Shown here: positions 22,677-38,514 of the stretch, one piece after another
Layout of the letters: the number at the start of each line of letters is the position of its first letter
How positions within the stretch are numbered: position 1 is the first letter of the stretch
NCBI RefSeq assembly: GCF_026212465.1
Contig: NC_080055.1
Span: 21,712,752 to 21,776,751, forward strand
Source of the DNA: Amaranthus tricolor
Lineage: Eukaryota; Streptophyta; Magnoliopsida; Caryophyllales; Amaranthaceae
Length of the DNA stretch: 64,000 bases
Direction: 5' to 3'
Translations under genes and position numbers: made by a program
Notes under the pieces: model-generated
The model's database searches: none
What the model saw: only the letters and a program-made list of their open reading frames with translations
Told to the model about the DNA's origin: nothing

Positions 22677-25600
22677 TCAGTCATCGAGCTCCACAAGCTG
22701 AGCACGACGTCTCTCAGCTGCTTTCTTGCGAATAAAGAAGCCCCATCTCATAGCTGCCTTGATCTTCAGCCAACTGACAACAGCTTTGCCTGGACGACTC
22801 CGGTCCTCCTCGAAACTATTGTAGTTAGATGGTGTCGGCATGAAAGTTGGGTATGACAGATAAATTTCGTCAAGCATGTTCATATGGCTTTCCATACTCG
22901 TAAGTCTAAGCTGCTGCTGCATATCGTCGCTTTCAAGTAATTCGTGACTTCTGTTGCGGATATCTTCCTCTGAAATTTGGCCCTGTGACCAATCATCATA
23001 GGCGTTGATAGCGGACGGTTGAGACGATTGCATGATCGGAAACCCAGAAGCAGAAGGCTGGGAAGGGCCTAAAGACAACCCTGCCCGGTTATTGCTCTCA
23101 ATAATCTGACTTCGTTCGGAACCATTGCCACCTATCAGAGCATGCTGGGAGAATAAAGTGCTCTCGAACTGATTATGTGAACTAGAATTCATTGGATGCG
23201 TCTGATTTGGGAATCGGTTCGCCATATTATCATTATATGCTGCAAGCCATCAAAACCAAATGAAATTGTTAAGGTTGTTTAGGCCATATGGCGAGCAAGC
23301 AGCAGAAACAATCACAAGATACATATAAGCACACAAAAAAGAACATAAACCACAAATATAATTGAATCAAGTGTTCAAACCTTAATTTATTTCCTACCCT
23401 TTCCTTTTTATTTAGCCAGGGAAGGAAACGGTGGGGTGTAAGGTTTTATTATTACTAACTCTTAATGGGCCGAATAAGTATAATCAAATTATTTGACTAT
23501 ATTTGTTCCATCAATTAAGAATACATAATATTAAAACCTTAAAAGGGGGAGGGGCAGCTGATGAGGGTGGAGGCAGAGGTGGAGATGGGGGCGGAGGTGG
23601 AGACGGGGGCGGAGGAGGGGGCGGGGGCGGGGGCGGGGGAGGATCAACAACAACATAATAGCACTCAATGCAATGCACAACAACTGTGGCCAATCTATCA
23701 CCAAACAAGAGTTGGCATATGGCAAACAATCATCAAATAAGCTTTCCAACGATCCTTCATACAAAATGCCTTATCCACATAAAGGAAAATGATTTGGCCA
23801 AAATCATATAAATATTTATATGATAACCAGAACAGACACTAAAGATAAATCCTTGCCTGAAAAGTGCACCTATGTATGACTAACATAGTTTTCCCAACTC
23901 TTGAAATCCTCTCATACATACAACTTGTTTCCAACTCCAAATTATCACCCTTTTAATCTTTCAATAGTTGCTAGCTTGGCAGGAAAATTAATGACTATAT
24001 AAGCTTAGGAGCTCATTCTAATGAGCCCCAATCGCATACTTGAGAGGTGAGTGGTAGTTCATAAGCCTTGCATCTAGATTCCATCCTTGAATTTACTCTG
24101 CCGTACCCAGTCCTTAGTCTCACTAGCACGGGTCCTTTGGGCGAAAATCAAATTTTAGTTCATTATCTTTCAAGTATTCATCACAAAAAATAAATTTTAT
24201 AGTTTTCTAGACTTGCTCTACTACTTGCTCCGAATATAAAGCTTTTTAGAACAACTGTTTAAAAAGATGGTTGTGACAGAGATGCGTATGTTAAGATTGA
24301 TAACGAGTGTTTTGCACAACATGGATCAAAATTACGATTGTACTCCGTATAACTGTGTTTTTCAAAATCTAATGTATTTCCAATTCCCATAGTTACAAGT
24401 GTACTACAAAGAAAATAATGTTACATTGCGTTTTTCTTTTTGTATAATCCAAGTAATTTCAAAACAGTTGATGTTATATTTATGTACTTTGCATATCACA
24501 TAGCTCCCTATGCTCCGCGGGGTACAAAATAATTTGCGAAGACACGGCACACGAGATTTGCATCAAGTATGCTTAAGCTTACCACAGATATTACAGTCAA
24601 AGGAGAGTCTAACAAAGCTTACCTAAAGGCATTATACTATTCTCCACTAATGCATGCTCAGTCAAACCTGCCATAGGCAACTGGGGAAGGGCCATCTGAT
24701 CATCAATAGCATTTGAATAATTGATTACATTCATTGATAGTTCATTCTGAGATGAACGCGTTCTCCGAGTTTGTTTAGAATTCACAAGTGCTTTGCCATC
24801 GTACTCTATCACTTGCTTCCAGTTGTCATATGCTTTCTTCAAAAGGGTATCAACATAAACCTGGATGAATAATCATGTGTTAAGGTCATAAAACTAGATC
24901 CAAAAGGAACAAATCACAAAAGTTATGTTTTATTTTTTTTGAGTTCGTTCCTGATAAAATTTCAGTATCCATAAGGGCAGGATGAATTGAAAGCCAGACA
25001 TCAAATCATAATGCAGAGCAAGGCCCATCATATCATATCTGCCGAGTAGTAATGATTTTTAGATAATCCAAACCAATATTAAAAAATAGTAAACGGGTAA
25101 AATACAAATGTTTAAAGCCGAATCAAGGGATATTTCATGGTTTCATCAAATATGTGACAGCATGACAAACACATCACCCTTACCGTGACTGTTACCACAT
25201 GTTTCACTATGCATCAATATCACCCCACAGCCACTTCTTTAACAAAGATTCTAAGGGAAGTGCAACAGGCACCTTGGTGCCAAAAAGAAAAACTCAGCGC
25301 AACAGCCTACACTGAAATTTTTGTAACATATATGTACTTATGTAAATTAGTTTTATAAATGAGTGTCAAAGAAGTTAAGAGCACATGATGAGCTTATTCA
25401 AAACTAAAACGCGTTTGAGGTGCGGGTAAATACTGGCATCAGGAAAACACTTTTTCAAGTCCTGGGGAATGACAGTCTAAAAGGCGAAAGCACACAGGAG
25501 GCATACCTACGCCAACACCAATACACGCCTAAGGCACACCGAGGCGAGACGCAGCCCCTTGAGCGATTGCGCCTTAGTGCGTCTCGAAGATTATATAACT

Positions 25601-26618
25601 AAGATGATAAGGTTAGTAAAATATTTGCCAAAATCGATACGATGTTAAGAATTTTGATGAACGATAATAATATCAATGAACTAACAAATGTTTGATAATG
25701 TAAAACTTGCAAAAGAACACAAAGATTTAAGGAGGTTCACCCAATGATGGCTACGTCCTCCGTCGTGTGTAGTTTCTTGTTTATATTATATCAATGGAGT
25801 ATAAAAACACTCTTACAAATGAAGTATTACAATTGAGTAAGAGATAATACAAAAGGCTATGTGTTTGGCTTAAGGGTTGTGTTTTATGTGTTTAATGTGT
25901 GTATGAGAGCTCTCTATTTGTAGGAGAGATCACACTAGATAACATTAAGTACATTAAAGCTATGAATAAATGACAATGAAACAGCCCCAAGTACTTGAAG
26001 AGTCAAAAACAGCATCCTAGGAGCATCAGAGACATCGCTCGACCAAAACAAGGGCTCGCTCGGTCGAGTGGATTGGTCGAGCGGGCTATAGGAAGTTTTT
26101 GGTTGCATTCTGTCTGCTCGCTCGATCCACCTTGGAGCTCGCTCGGTCGAGCGGCACATCAGAGAGCTTTTAACAGTATTGCTCGACTTGCATAGTAGAG
26201 CATCTTGAATTAAACCTTTACACTTCTTCATTAAGCCCCATAACTCCCATGATTAACTCATACTTCATTACCTCATTAATAAATACTTTTAATCACCATC
26301 ATAAACCACAATCATCAACACTCAACTTAATACACCCACATTAACACACTCATTGGATTCCATCCCAAGAGTCACACATGAATGCACACATCAATTGTGC
26401 ACTCAAGTCACACCATTCATGACACCATTCATAACAGTTAGCACAGTGACCCAATATTTATAATCTTAAAGTTCAGATTATCAGATAATATAGGCTAGAG
26501 TTTCTAACCTCATGATCTATAGCATACAAGCACACCCACCCACTCACTTTTACTCTATCGAGGGCCAATGAATTGCTAAGTATGTAGGATATGTGATTGG
26601 GACAAAGAAAACAGCTAG

Positions 26619-26662
<44 letters not shown>

Positions 26663-29600
26663 CAAAAGTTTTTTTGAGCTTTCACTAGTTACCTAATTTT
26701 GTGTTTCATAAGAACTACATACATTCAACTTGTTTTACAATAGACAGATGATATGTCCAGATTCAGCACGCAACAAAAAATGGCTAACCTTTTGGCTATC
26801 AGAGAGAGAATCGGCTGGAAAATACTGCTCTCCGACAATTAGACCAGTTAGCTCATATATATTATTGAATACCAGGCCAACATTTCTGGCATCATCAGAG
26901 TAATAAACATACAGCTTTCCACTCAGAACACAGGTCTTGGCATGCTCCATAAGCGCATCCCACATTCTATTAGACATGCCACTTCCGAGGATCTATAAAG
27001 ATAATAGCCATACATCAGTAATTTTTATAGAAATTACAGAACGGAATTAAAGAATATGAATTCAAAATATTGCTTAAAAATTTAGTCCAACACACATCAC
27101 CAAAACATGACGAGGATGAACTTACTGTTCTTAGTTGTTGAGAATCTTTGACAGCGAGGCGGAGGAATTCCTCTACGGTATGAATTCCACTATTATTCAA
27201 CCTCTTGTGGAAAGAACCATCTTTTCCGATCTTCTCTAGTCTCCAGACAGCATCATTAAGGGCTGGAGGATAGTGCTTTTTATATACTGGAAACAAAACA
27301 CAAGAGTTATTCTAACTTTTCAAGAATAATCGACCAAAAGCCTAATAGTAACAGACTTTAATATTATAATGAACTTACATTCCCCTCTGTGATCCTTGAC
27401 ATTAAAGGCTTCGGTTTTTGCCTCACGTACACGAATGCCCTCGCAATATCCTGAAGCCACCTTGAGGCCAAGCCTGAACTTTCTACTCCTGATCCAACTC
27501 GAATTATCAGTGAATGTAAGTTCGCCCAGTGTTCCTACACCTTCTTTCAGAGTCACCTGTAAATCCCCCGTCAAAAGTGGTCTCTTTCCTTCACGTTCCT
27601 TTACAACATGGCTTTCAAACACCTCTTGAGACCAATCTTCATCGTCTTCATTGTTAAAATCACCTTCAAGCACAACAATATCAAGCTTTATGGACGATTC
27701 AGGCCCAGATGTCACCACATGACCACTGTTAGCATCAATCAATACAACATGGATTGCCGCACCCTGCTCTCCTTCAACTTTCCCACCAGTGAATAAAGGA
27801 AGTGATAACTTGGATCTAAAATGCAGCTGCAAGTTCTTTCCATCAGACCCTTCGATTCGTTTGGGTGAAGCCCTAATCAAAAATTAAGAAGAATATTAAA
27901 TCCACGATGTCAATCTTCAACTAAGTTAATGATGCAAACACCCTATAAATTAGAGTTAGTGGTAAATAAGTGGAATATCACACATCCTATTATGTACCAA
28001 AAATTTGGTTATTGTAAGGAGGCAAAAAATTGGAATACCCAAACTTCGTCTAATTTAAAGTATGTTATCAGTTTCAGCATAGTTATGATTAGTAAAACTC
28101 CTAAAAAGTTGCAAAGCTTCTCCTAGCTAGAGAGCATCTAGTCAGATAATGATGACTAACTTTGTAGATGAATGAGACGGGTTAAAAGTACATTGTACAT
28201 TAAGATGAACAAAACTCGATAAAAATATTGTTCAAAACAAGTTTGCAAATAGCAGATAAGATATACCTTCCAGCAATTCTGGCAGGGCCTATCCTAGCTA
28301 GAGCACGTTCAACTTCTTCACTGACCTGTTTCATTCAATATTGATAAAACAAATGAGTAAAGCAACTTGCAAAAGGAAAATCGAAAGCACTATACAACGA
28401 CAAAACAAAGTGGATAGTCCTCTAAAATTCATTCATTACTTCTACACATGTACTAATGATTAGTGAGAAAATATTTTTCATGATGTTCGGAGCTAGAGAC
28501 CAAGTGACAAGTTATTGTTTTCTCTTAGCGCATTTTCGGGTTTCACTTTACTATTTTCGACCGATTTTATCATAATTTATTTGTTAATATTTTAATTGGA
28601 GGGCATGATTAGCATAAATAAGAGGTTCATTTGTAAGCCAAAACATTTTAGTTTTTCTTAGTTTCATTTTAGTTTTACTTTTTATCATTCTAGTTATATT
28701 TTCTTGAACCATAAGTTTTCCATTTAATTCTTATGTATGCTCTTTGATTTGTTTACCATGTCTAGTATCATGCTTAAGATTAATGTTGATTCTTTATTGT
28801 TTATTACTATGTCTAGTGAGTAAATCCTTTTATCTAGGGTACATGGATTGATCCCAATCAATTATGAATTGATATTATTGTGAAATTGTTCATAGAATTG
28901 TGGATTTTTAATTAAATCCATGCTTAATGAATTCTAAATTAAAATTTTTTCTTATTCTAGTCTATAAGACGACGCTATGAGATCAAGAGTCATTTAGCTT
29001 AAAGACAAATTTAAGTTAAATACTTCAAAAGTCAGTCAATTAATAAGACAGTGAAAATTGAATTTAAATCCCAATACCCTAGGCTTTTATTATTATTGTT
29101 TATAACAAGTTTATTTCAATCATTAGTAATTTTAGATATAAATTTCCCCAAATATATATTTGATTTCTACGTATCCATTAGAATAGAATAAACAACATTG
29201 GTTTAAGCTTCCTTGTGTTCGACCCATTAGCTACACATACATAGTGCACTTGTCAACTTGAGGAAAAATAAATTTGATATTAAGTATATAAGTAAAAAAG
29301 ACCAATTATCTTACAACTCTACGAAGTACAGGTTCCAGTGATGAAAAAAGTTTCTGCAAGCTGTCCACCTTCAAAGCCTCTACAATCACACTGCAACGGA
29401 TAGATACATTTAAGGAAAAGAATGTAACGGGAATTTATCTTTGATTTTTAAAGGGATAGATACATACGAAAGCATTTACCTACAAACACTTCAAAACTAA
29501 TGGATGATTTTTAAATGCTAAAAAAGCAGAAAATTTATCTTTGATAGTGAAGAAAGATTTGCTCTTCTTTAACAGAGCACCAAAATCGGGCACCAACTAT

Positions 29601-30386
29601 ACTTTCCAATATAACACAATACGGGGTCTACTACTAGAGAAAACAACTCAGTATCTCCGAGTCACCAGATGTAAACAGTTTGAAAAATATCGTTCATCAT
29701 ATGCCGTTGAACTAATGAGAAAGGATGCTTTACAAAGACCATATATATATAAACGAAGGGAGCTCAAACCAGACTACGTTTAAAGTAATACGAAAGATTT
29801 GTGGAGTTCATATTCCACTGGATCCAGAGATTATCTTAACTTCTTAAGTCATACAAATAATCTCTAAATTTTAAATTCCTTTTTACTGCATCTAACTTCC
29901 ATTATTAGTTACCACTTACCAGCACAAGTGACAAAGAAAGCACAATTTAAATAGAGTAAAACTTCATAGCAAGTTTAATCAACACCACCCCCCCCCCCTC
30001 CCCTCCCCCTCCCTAAAACCCTAGAAACCATTTCATTGCCGCAATGTCATTAAGTAGACTTTCATCTATACGCAACCTTGTCTTGTAAAAAAGACAATAC
30101 AACCAACAGAGAATCAAAAAAAACAAAACAAAAACACTTGAATAGAAAGCATTACAATCAATTATTAATTAGATTTAACATCTAGAAATCACAATCATCA
30201 AGGAAATAGTATCATCCACAGAGCAAAATTATCTCATCAAGAAAATAGAGAAAAGAAATACCTGGCTAAAGCTGGCCTTTTTCGCTCTGGCTGATCATCA
30301 TCCCCACCACCACCACCACCATTATCCAAGGGCCTTTTTCCCCTCATACTATTCGATCTCTCCATAGACCTTGTTTGCCTATGCAT
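22677..30386 (-). CDS. CBP60B: CBP60 calmodulin-binding transcription factor, copy B
   Basis: Same eight-exon layout as copy A, each exon of exactly the same length: 30386-30262, 29390-29315, 28325-28267, 27872-27379, 27286-27126, 26992-26789, 24860-24623 and 23239-22677, giving 639 residues. N-terminus [19 protein letters not shown]; same CBP60 core and same C-terminal calmodulin-binding helix ([18 protein letters not shown] preceded by VVS where copy A has VVG). All splice sites are GT-AG and no stop or frameshift is visible. Exon 4 is almost identical in DNA to copy A, while exon 7 and the introns differ at many positions. Intron 2 gained an LTR-like insertion (28484-29275), intron 6 a probable solo LTR, and intron 7 a GC-rich minisatellite. 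Likely a functional tandem paralogue with the nuclear calcium/calmodulin-linked role of the family. Confidence 0.93.
23545..23642. repeat. G-rich minisatellite in intron 7 of CBP60-B
   Basis: Repeats of GGAGGTGGAG and GGGGGCGGGGGCGG type units on the plus strand. The proline-rich ORFs read from the other strand are by-products of this repeat. Runs of four or more G could form a G-quadruplex (inference). The minisatellite is absent from the corresponding intron of copy A. Confidence 0.8.
25643..26436 (-). mobile_element. Probable solo LTR (copia-like) in intron 6 of CBP60-B, reversed
   Basis: On the minus strand it begins TGTTATGAATGG and ends AATTCTTAACA, with a typical LTR 3' part (GGTGAACCTCC, TTTGTGTTCTTTTGC). 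GCTCG/CGAGC palindromes lie at 26035-26155, as in the insertion of copy A. No clear target duplication; ends approximate. Absent from copy A at this site. Confidence 0.5.
26618..26659. repeat. Poly(A) tract
   Basis: About 40 consecutive A in intron 6 of CBP60-B. The matching place in copy A has a run of 9. Confidence 0.9.
28484..29275 (+). mobile_element. LTR-like insertion in intron 2 of CBP60-B
   Basis: Copy A lacks about 790 bp present here between two matching intron segments. It contains TTACTATGTCTAGTGAGTAA and, near the end, TTCGACCCATTAGCTACACA, resembling LTR sequence of Ty3-type plant elements and the insertion in intron 6 of copy A. No coding region; ends approximate. Confidence 0.5.
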
Positions 30387-31015
30387 TTTCTACCACTAAT
30401 TTATCACAGCACCTCAGAATTACAGATCTGCAGTACCATATCAGTTCAATTTTCAAAGAAATTATAAAACCCATCAATAATTATCACCAAAAATTAAATA
30501 CTCATATGCCAAAAAGTACCAAAATGAAAAAATATGCAATCTTTATCCAAATTTCCCCCAAAAAATTAGTACCCCCTTCATATTTCACCAAAAAAATAAA
30601 AACCCAGATGCAACAAACACGAAATTCCCTAGGCAGGATCCTAAAAGAAGATATACTAAAAACTAACAAGAAAACTAAAATTACCTCAGCAAAAAGTACA
30701 GAACTGGAGACTTTAACAGAAGATACAAATGATTATGGTGATTAAGAACAGAAATAGAAGAAAAAAAAAAGGTGAAAAGTAAGAGAGTAGCTAGTGGATT
30801 TTAATGACCAGAGTCAACGTTGACTGCTAAAGTAAGATGAGTAAGTTCAATTTTTTTCTTAGATTTTTTTTTTTTTGTAATTTTAATTGATAAATTCAGT
30901 AGTATAATATAGATTTTTGGGTTGGGGCTGCTAAGTGCTATAAGGTTGTCACTGTGCTAAATAGAGTAAAATAGTATCCCCATTTTCTTGATTGGTCACT
31001 GCCTCACTAGAGACT
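30387..31015 (-). promoter_or_regulatory. 5' UTR, leader intron and promoter of CBP60-B
   Basis: Aligns with 20581-21235 of copy A, including a likely leader intron (GAG|GTAATT donor near 30687) and the W-box core TTGAC near 30818. Similarity fades at about 31015, marking the end of the duplicated unit. Confidence 0.5.
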
Positions 31016-31115
31016 GGAAAGTGGATAGTACTATCATTAAATTACTAAGAATGTTGCTCATATTTGCCATGGATTTTCCGCCTCTTAAATTTTATCGACC
31101 TGAATATTAGATATT

Positions 31116-31340
31116 CCTCTCTGTACTATTGAATTTAAAATATTTTTTTTTGTCTATTTTACTTAATTGTATTATTTTTATTTTTGGACAATAATTTATT
31201 ATTTTCTTTTAATCTCATCCATATATTTTAACTTTCTTTTAATTTTATTCACATAATTTATTCTCTTTTTTATTTTATTACCACTTTTTAAAAAATTTAT
31301 CTCTTTCTCTTTAATGCAATTCTATCAGGACAGATGAATA
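31116..31340. mobile_element. Stowaway-like MITE, inverted copy of 35733-35968
   Basis: TTCCTCTCTGTACTATTGAA at one end and AATTCTATCAGGACAG at the other. It corresponds in reverse to the element at 35733-35968. Confidence 0.55.
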
Positions 31341-31399
31341 GTTGTTAGAAAAAGGAAATTGAAATAAAACATGGAGGTTGTTAGGTTTTTTAAATTAAT

Positions 31400-31640
31400 T
31401 GTTATATTTACTTAAAACTACAAAGTTAGTTATGTGATATTGAGATTTGATTTAAAATTAAAATAGCTATTATTTAGGAGTTTGTTATTTTAGCAATTAT
31501 TAGAAATATGAGAGTTAGTAGGATCGTGTTAACTCATTAGTTGCTTAATTGGTTATTTTTCTAATTAATGATAGAGTAGTTTTGAGCAATGTAGAAGTTT
31601 TACATTTATCACTTTACCATATGCTCTTCAATTTTTTCCC
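31400..31640. repeat. Dispersed repeat, related to 58370-58650
   Basis: AAATTAAAATAGCTAT[T/C]ATTTAGGAGTT and TTTTTCCCAACA segments occur in the same order and orientation at both places. Family not recognised. Confidence 0.5.
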
Positions 31641-32499
31641 AACATGAGACAATCATAATATCTATTAAAAAATTTATGAAAAGCCAAATGTCAACTTTCT
31701 AGAGTTCTTGCCATGTGTAATTTTTCTATTGGAGTATTCAAATTAACTATATTAAATAGCTAACCAATTTACATCAATCAAATATTTGACAATCAATTAA
31801 TAATTAACTTTTTAAATTTACCGATTTAGTTATAGAAATTATTTCAACTAATCAAATACTCTAGTCTATAAATTGACTAAGAGAATAAAAACAATAAATT
31901 AATAATCATTTAGGTGATATTAACAAATTTAAAATTATAAATTAGGGAACATAATATTAATCATATATCTTTTAATAATTACTGCTAGAGGAATTTGAAA
32001 ACAAAATAAAATAAGAAATATTTAAATGACATTAAATAATTTATTAAGATTTAGACTGATTTAGTTATAAAATTATTTTAATTAATCAACATATAATTTA
32101 ATAAAAAGACTGAAAAATCACACGTGTAATTCTTTTGGAGTCACACTAGATGAAAGAATTTTATAAGTTAATATTTGCTTAAGTGGCAAATTAAATTAAT
32201 CAATCTGTTATTTATTTTATTTTACTCATCTACAAACTATTTAAATTTATTATACATATAAAAATGTCATATTATCCATTTTAATAATTATTATTTATTA
32301 CTTCATCTTTAGTATTTATAGTATATTTATTATTACATGTTTTTGAAAATTATATTTATATATATATCTTCATACTAAGAATTACGTGCATTGCATTGGA
32401 TTTTATACTAATATATAAATACATGTATTGTCTTTACTTTGTAAGTTAGAAAAAACAGAAATAAAAGAAAAACATTCTTTCAATGTTAAAATGGAATAG
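31641..32499. other. AT-rich spacer, nothing recognised
   Basis: Very AT-rich with many short stop-bounded frames; no repeat or gene that I can support. Confidence 0.5.
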
Positions 32500-32504
32500 A
32501 CTAC

Positions 32505-33230
32505 TCAAAAACCTTCTCACCAGTTGCAAATATTGATACGATCCGAGTGCTTTTTCAATTGCAGCAAATACTGACTGGCATCTACATCATTTCAATGTAA
32601 AGAATGCTTTTTTACATGGGAGATTAATGAATAAGTTTATATGGAAGCTCCTCCTGGTTTCTCTCGAGATTTTACTATTGGAGAAGGCTGCAAGTTAAAA
32701 AAGGCTTTATATGGACTAAAAGAATCACCAAGAGAGTGGTTTGGAAGATTTATTTCAGCAATGAAGAAATTTGGATATCAACAAAGTAACTATGATCATA
32801 CATTATCCATAAAAAAGGAGGTAAATTGATTAGTTGCCTTATCATTTATGTTGATGACATAATTATTACTGGAGATGATGTAGATGGAATAATATTACTA
32901 AGAGGAAAATTATTTAAGAGTTTGAAATGAATGATCTTGGAAACATAAAATATTTCCTTGGAATTGAAGTACTCAAATCAAAAACAGGCATCTTCATATC
33001 CAGAGGAGATATATTCTTGACTTCTTAACTGAAGTTGGGACGTAGATTGCAAACCTATAGATACATCCATGATGATGAACCATAGATTAAAAGAAAGGAG
33101 GGAAAATGATAAATAAAACTCAATAGCAAAAGTTAGTTGGAAATTTTTATATATCTCTCCCATATACTATCAGATATTGCATATGCAGTAAGCGTTGTAA
33201 GTAGATTTATGCATAGTCCTCAAAATGAAC
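32505..33230 (+). pseudogene. Ty1-copia reverse transcriptase relic
   Basis: Pieces of copia RT in the right order but in different frames: a decayed FAPVA-like start (32515-32560), MEAPPGFSRDFTIGEG with KKALYGLKESPREWF (32641-32829), then LIIYVDDIIITGDD holding the YVDD catalytic box (about 32838-32880), then NDLGNIKYFLGIEVLKSKTGIFIS (about 32928-33000). At least two frameshifts and a stop (32827-32829) break it. No integrase, protease or LTR is recognisable nearby, so this is an isolated dead fragment. Confidence 0.88.
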
Positions 33231-33249
33231 ACTTAGACGCTGTTTTTAA

Positions 33250-36506
<3,257 letters not shown>

Positions 36507-38347
36507 GTTTTAGATGGGTCAATGTAAGAATGGTGAAAATTGCAATTTTGCTCATGGAGAGGAAGATTTGAGAAAGCCCCCTCCTAATTGGCAAGAGTTG
36601 ATTGGGAGTAGAATGGAGGATAGAATGAATAATGGGATGGAAAATTGGGAGGATGATGATAAGATTATTAGTAGGATGAAACTTTGTAGGAAGTTTTACA
36701 ATGGGGAAGAATGCCCATATGGAGCAAGATGTAATTTCTCACACGTAGAGCCTCCCAAGTTTAGGGAGAATTCAACTCGATTCCAAGACGATCGTAGGGA
36801 GTGTTCTTCAATCAGCATTGGCACCATCCGACCTCATATGGTGCAGGCCCGGACTCATGATCAATATGCGAATGCTAATGGTGTTATGGATGCAATGAGA
36901 GGGAACTCGAGGCCGGTTCATTGGAAAACCAAGCTTTGTACTAAGTTTGAGGTTACAGGGCACTGTCCTTTTTGGTGATACTTGCCATTATGCTCATGGC
37001 CAAGCAGGTACATTCATAACTAACTTTGAATCAATTGTGTTTACTGCCCGTTTGTAGGTGGTAATAAACGGTGGTAATGAGAATGAAAAACTAGTGTAAT
37101 TTTGGTTGAAAAATCTTTTGGTTACCTTGATGGCCATGCTTGTTCAACTTTAATAATTTTATATTCTTCATAAAATTGATTCCAATGCATTACGATTGGG
37201 ACAGGTGATATTAGGTAGTAATGAAAATTTATAAACAAAAATTTTTTTTGTAATCAAAGTTTCATTACCATGGGAATGATAAGAAACTTTTGATAAAATT
37301 TTACACTATAAATTATTCTCAATACCATCATTTAATACCACTAACTAAACGAGCCGAATGTTTTATTGTTGGTTTTTAATTTTTGTTTGGACCAGTGAAT
37401 CCAATCGTTTCTTTTGATCATGTAGTGGCTTTTGAATAAGACTTGTATATTCTTTATCATTGATTCTATGTTAAAAGTAGTTGTACATTATTTGAAATAG
37501 ATTATTGGGAAATTGGGATTGAAAGGCGGGTAAAATTTTATGAATATTACACTAAATCCGCTCAACTAATTGCTCCAAAAAGGACATACCGCACCCATTC
37601 GCCTATTTTGTCATCCCCATTGTGAAACAACATATCCAAATTCCCAACTCCAAATATTAATTTTGCTTGGGGATCATCCATTATTCCTATGCTAAAGTGA
37701 AGGAAATCATCGAAGTAGATTATTGTGAAACCCTAGTCTAGTTATTACTGGTTCTGTTTGAGGGGTCTTTTGAGCAAATTTCAATAGATTTAGGTATGAT
37801 CCCATCTTGGATTAGGGATAGGGGAAATGGTGCTCTCTTTTACACTGATTTTGCCTCACGGAGAACTTCTAATGAAGTAGAATTGCTCTCTTTTACTTGG
37901 GCCTCATCTGCTTAAGGAATTAGGAACCATCATAATTTTAATTTTTTTTTTTCTACTAGACATTATCTTACACTTTGCAATTTATTTTCTGTTCTTGATT
38001 GATCGAATGGAAATAGATGTTATGTTGGGATTTTATTTGATTTTGCAATTCGGATCTGATTTCTTTATTTGATACATATACAATAAACTTGTTTTGTTGA
38101 ATGCTCATCAGTTGTTATTTTTCCTCAGAATCATTGCTGCTTGGTGGTCGTCCTACTGAGACTGATCAATCAAACGCTGTCTCCGATTCCGTCGAAAGCT
38201 TACGCTGGAGTCGCGTCCACTCAAACAAAAAGGTGAATCGCATTTACGGAGATTGGATTGATGATCAACCCTCGTATTGGCTAATGAAGAAGAAAATTGA
38301 TTTAGTAGTGTGTAGGTTTTGCAAGTTTTGCATATATAAGTGTTCAT
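36507..38347 (+). pseudogene. CCCH zinc-finger protein gene (C3H39/56-like), 5'-truncated and frameshifted
   Basis: The reading frame from 36514 encodes the end of a first CCCH finger (GQCKNGENCNFAHG, its first Cys missing), the conserved PPPNWQELIG segment, a complete second finger C-X8-C-X5-C-X3-H (KLCRKFYNGEECPYGARCNF then SH), and the start of a third (KLCTKFEVTGHCPF). One extra T in the run before GGTGAT (about 36970-36974) ends the frame; removing one T restores the third finger GDTCHYAHGQA up to a donor near 37008. The last exon (from about 38130) resumes in phase and ends with the family signature NRIYGDWIDD. The exon that should supply the first Cys is not found upstream; position 36514 follows a TTTTAG acceptor. 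Family members bind RNA or DNA. Either a pseudogene or, if the T run is a sequencing error, only 5'-incomplete. Confidence 0.75.
37035..37365. mobile_element. MITE in the CCCH gene intron
   Basis: GCCCGTTTGTAGGTGGTAAT at the left is answered by an inverted ATACCACTAACTAAACGAGC at the right, each followed inward by a second GGTAAT/ATACC unit. About 330 bp, perhaps PIF/Harbinger or hAT type; the target duplication is unclear. Confidence 0.55.
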
Positions 38348-38514
38348 AGCTGTAGCCATCATTCATTGATAATTACTTATTTTTTAGTTATCTTTACATA
38401 GTTCTCAACTTAATGTCTTTCTTGAGCCTTTAGCTAGGGTATAGAATAAATGGTTTTTGTCATTTTGTTTTTTATGTAGTTATAATAACAGAAAAGTTTG
38501 AATAATTAATAATT

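Noticed and set aside
23511..23764. Proline- and arginine-rich ORFs
   Set aside because: They come from the G-rich minisatellite in an intron of CBP60-B.
26473..26685. Poly-phenylalanine ORF
   Set aside because: Poly(A) tract read on the other strand.
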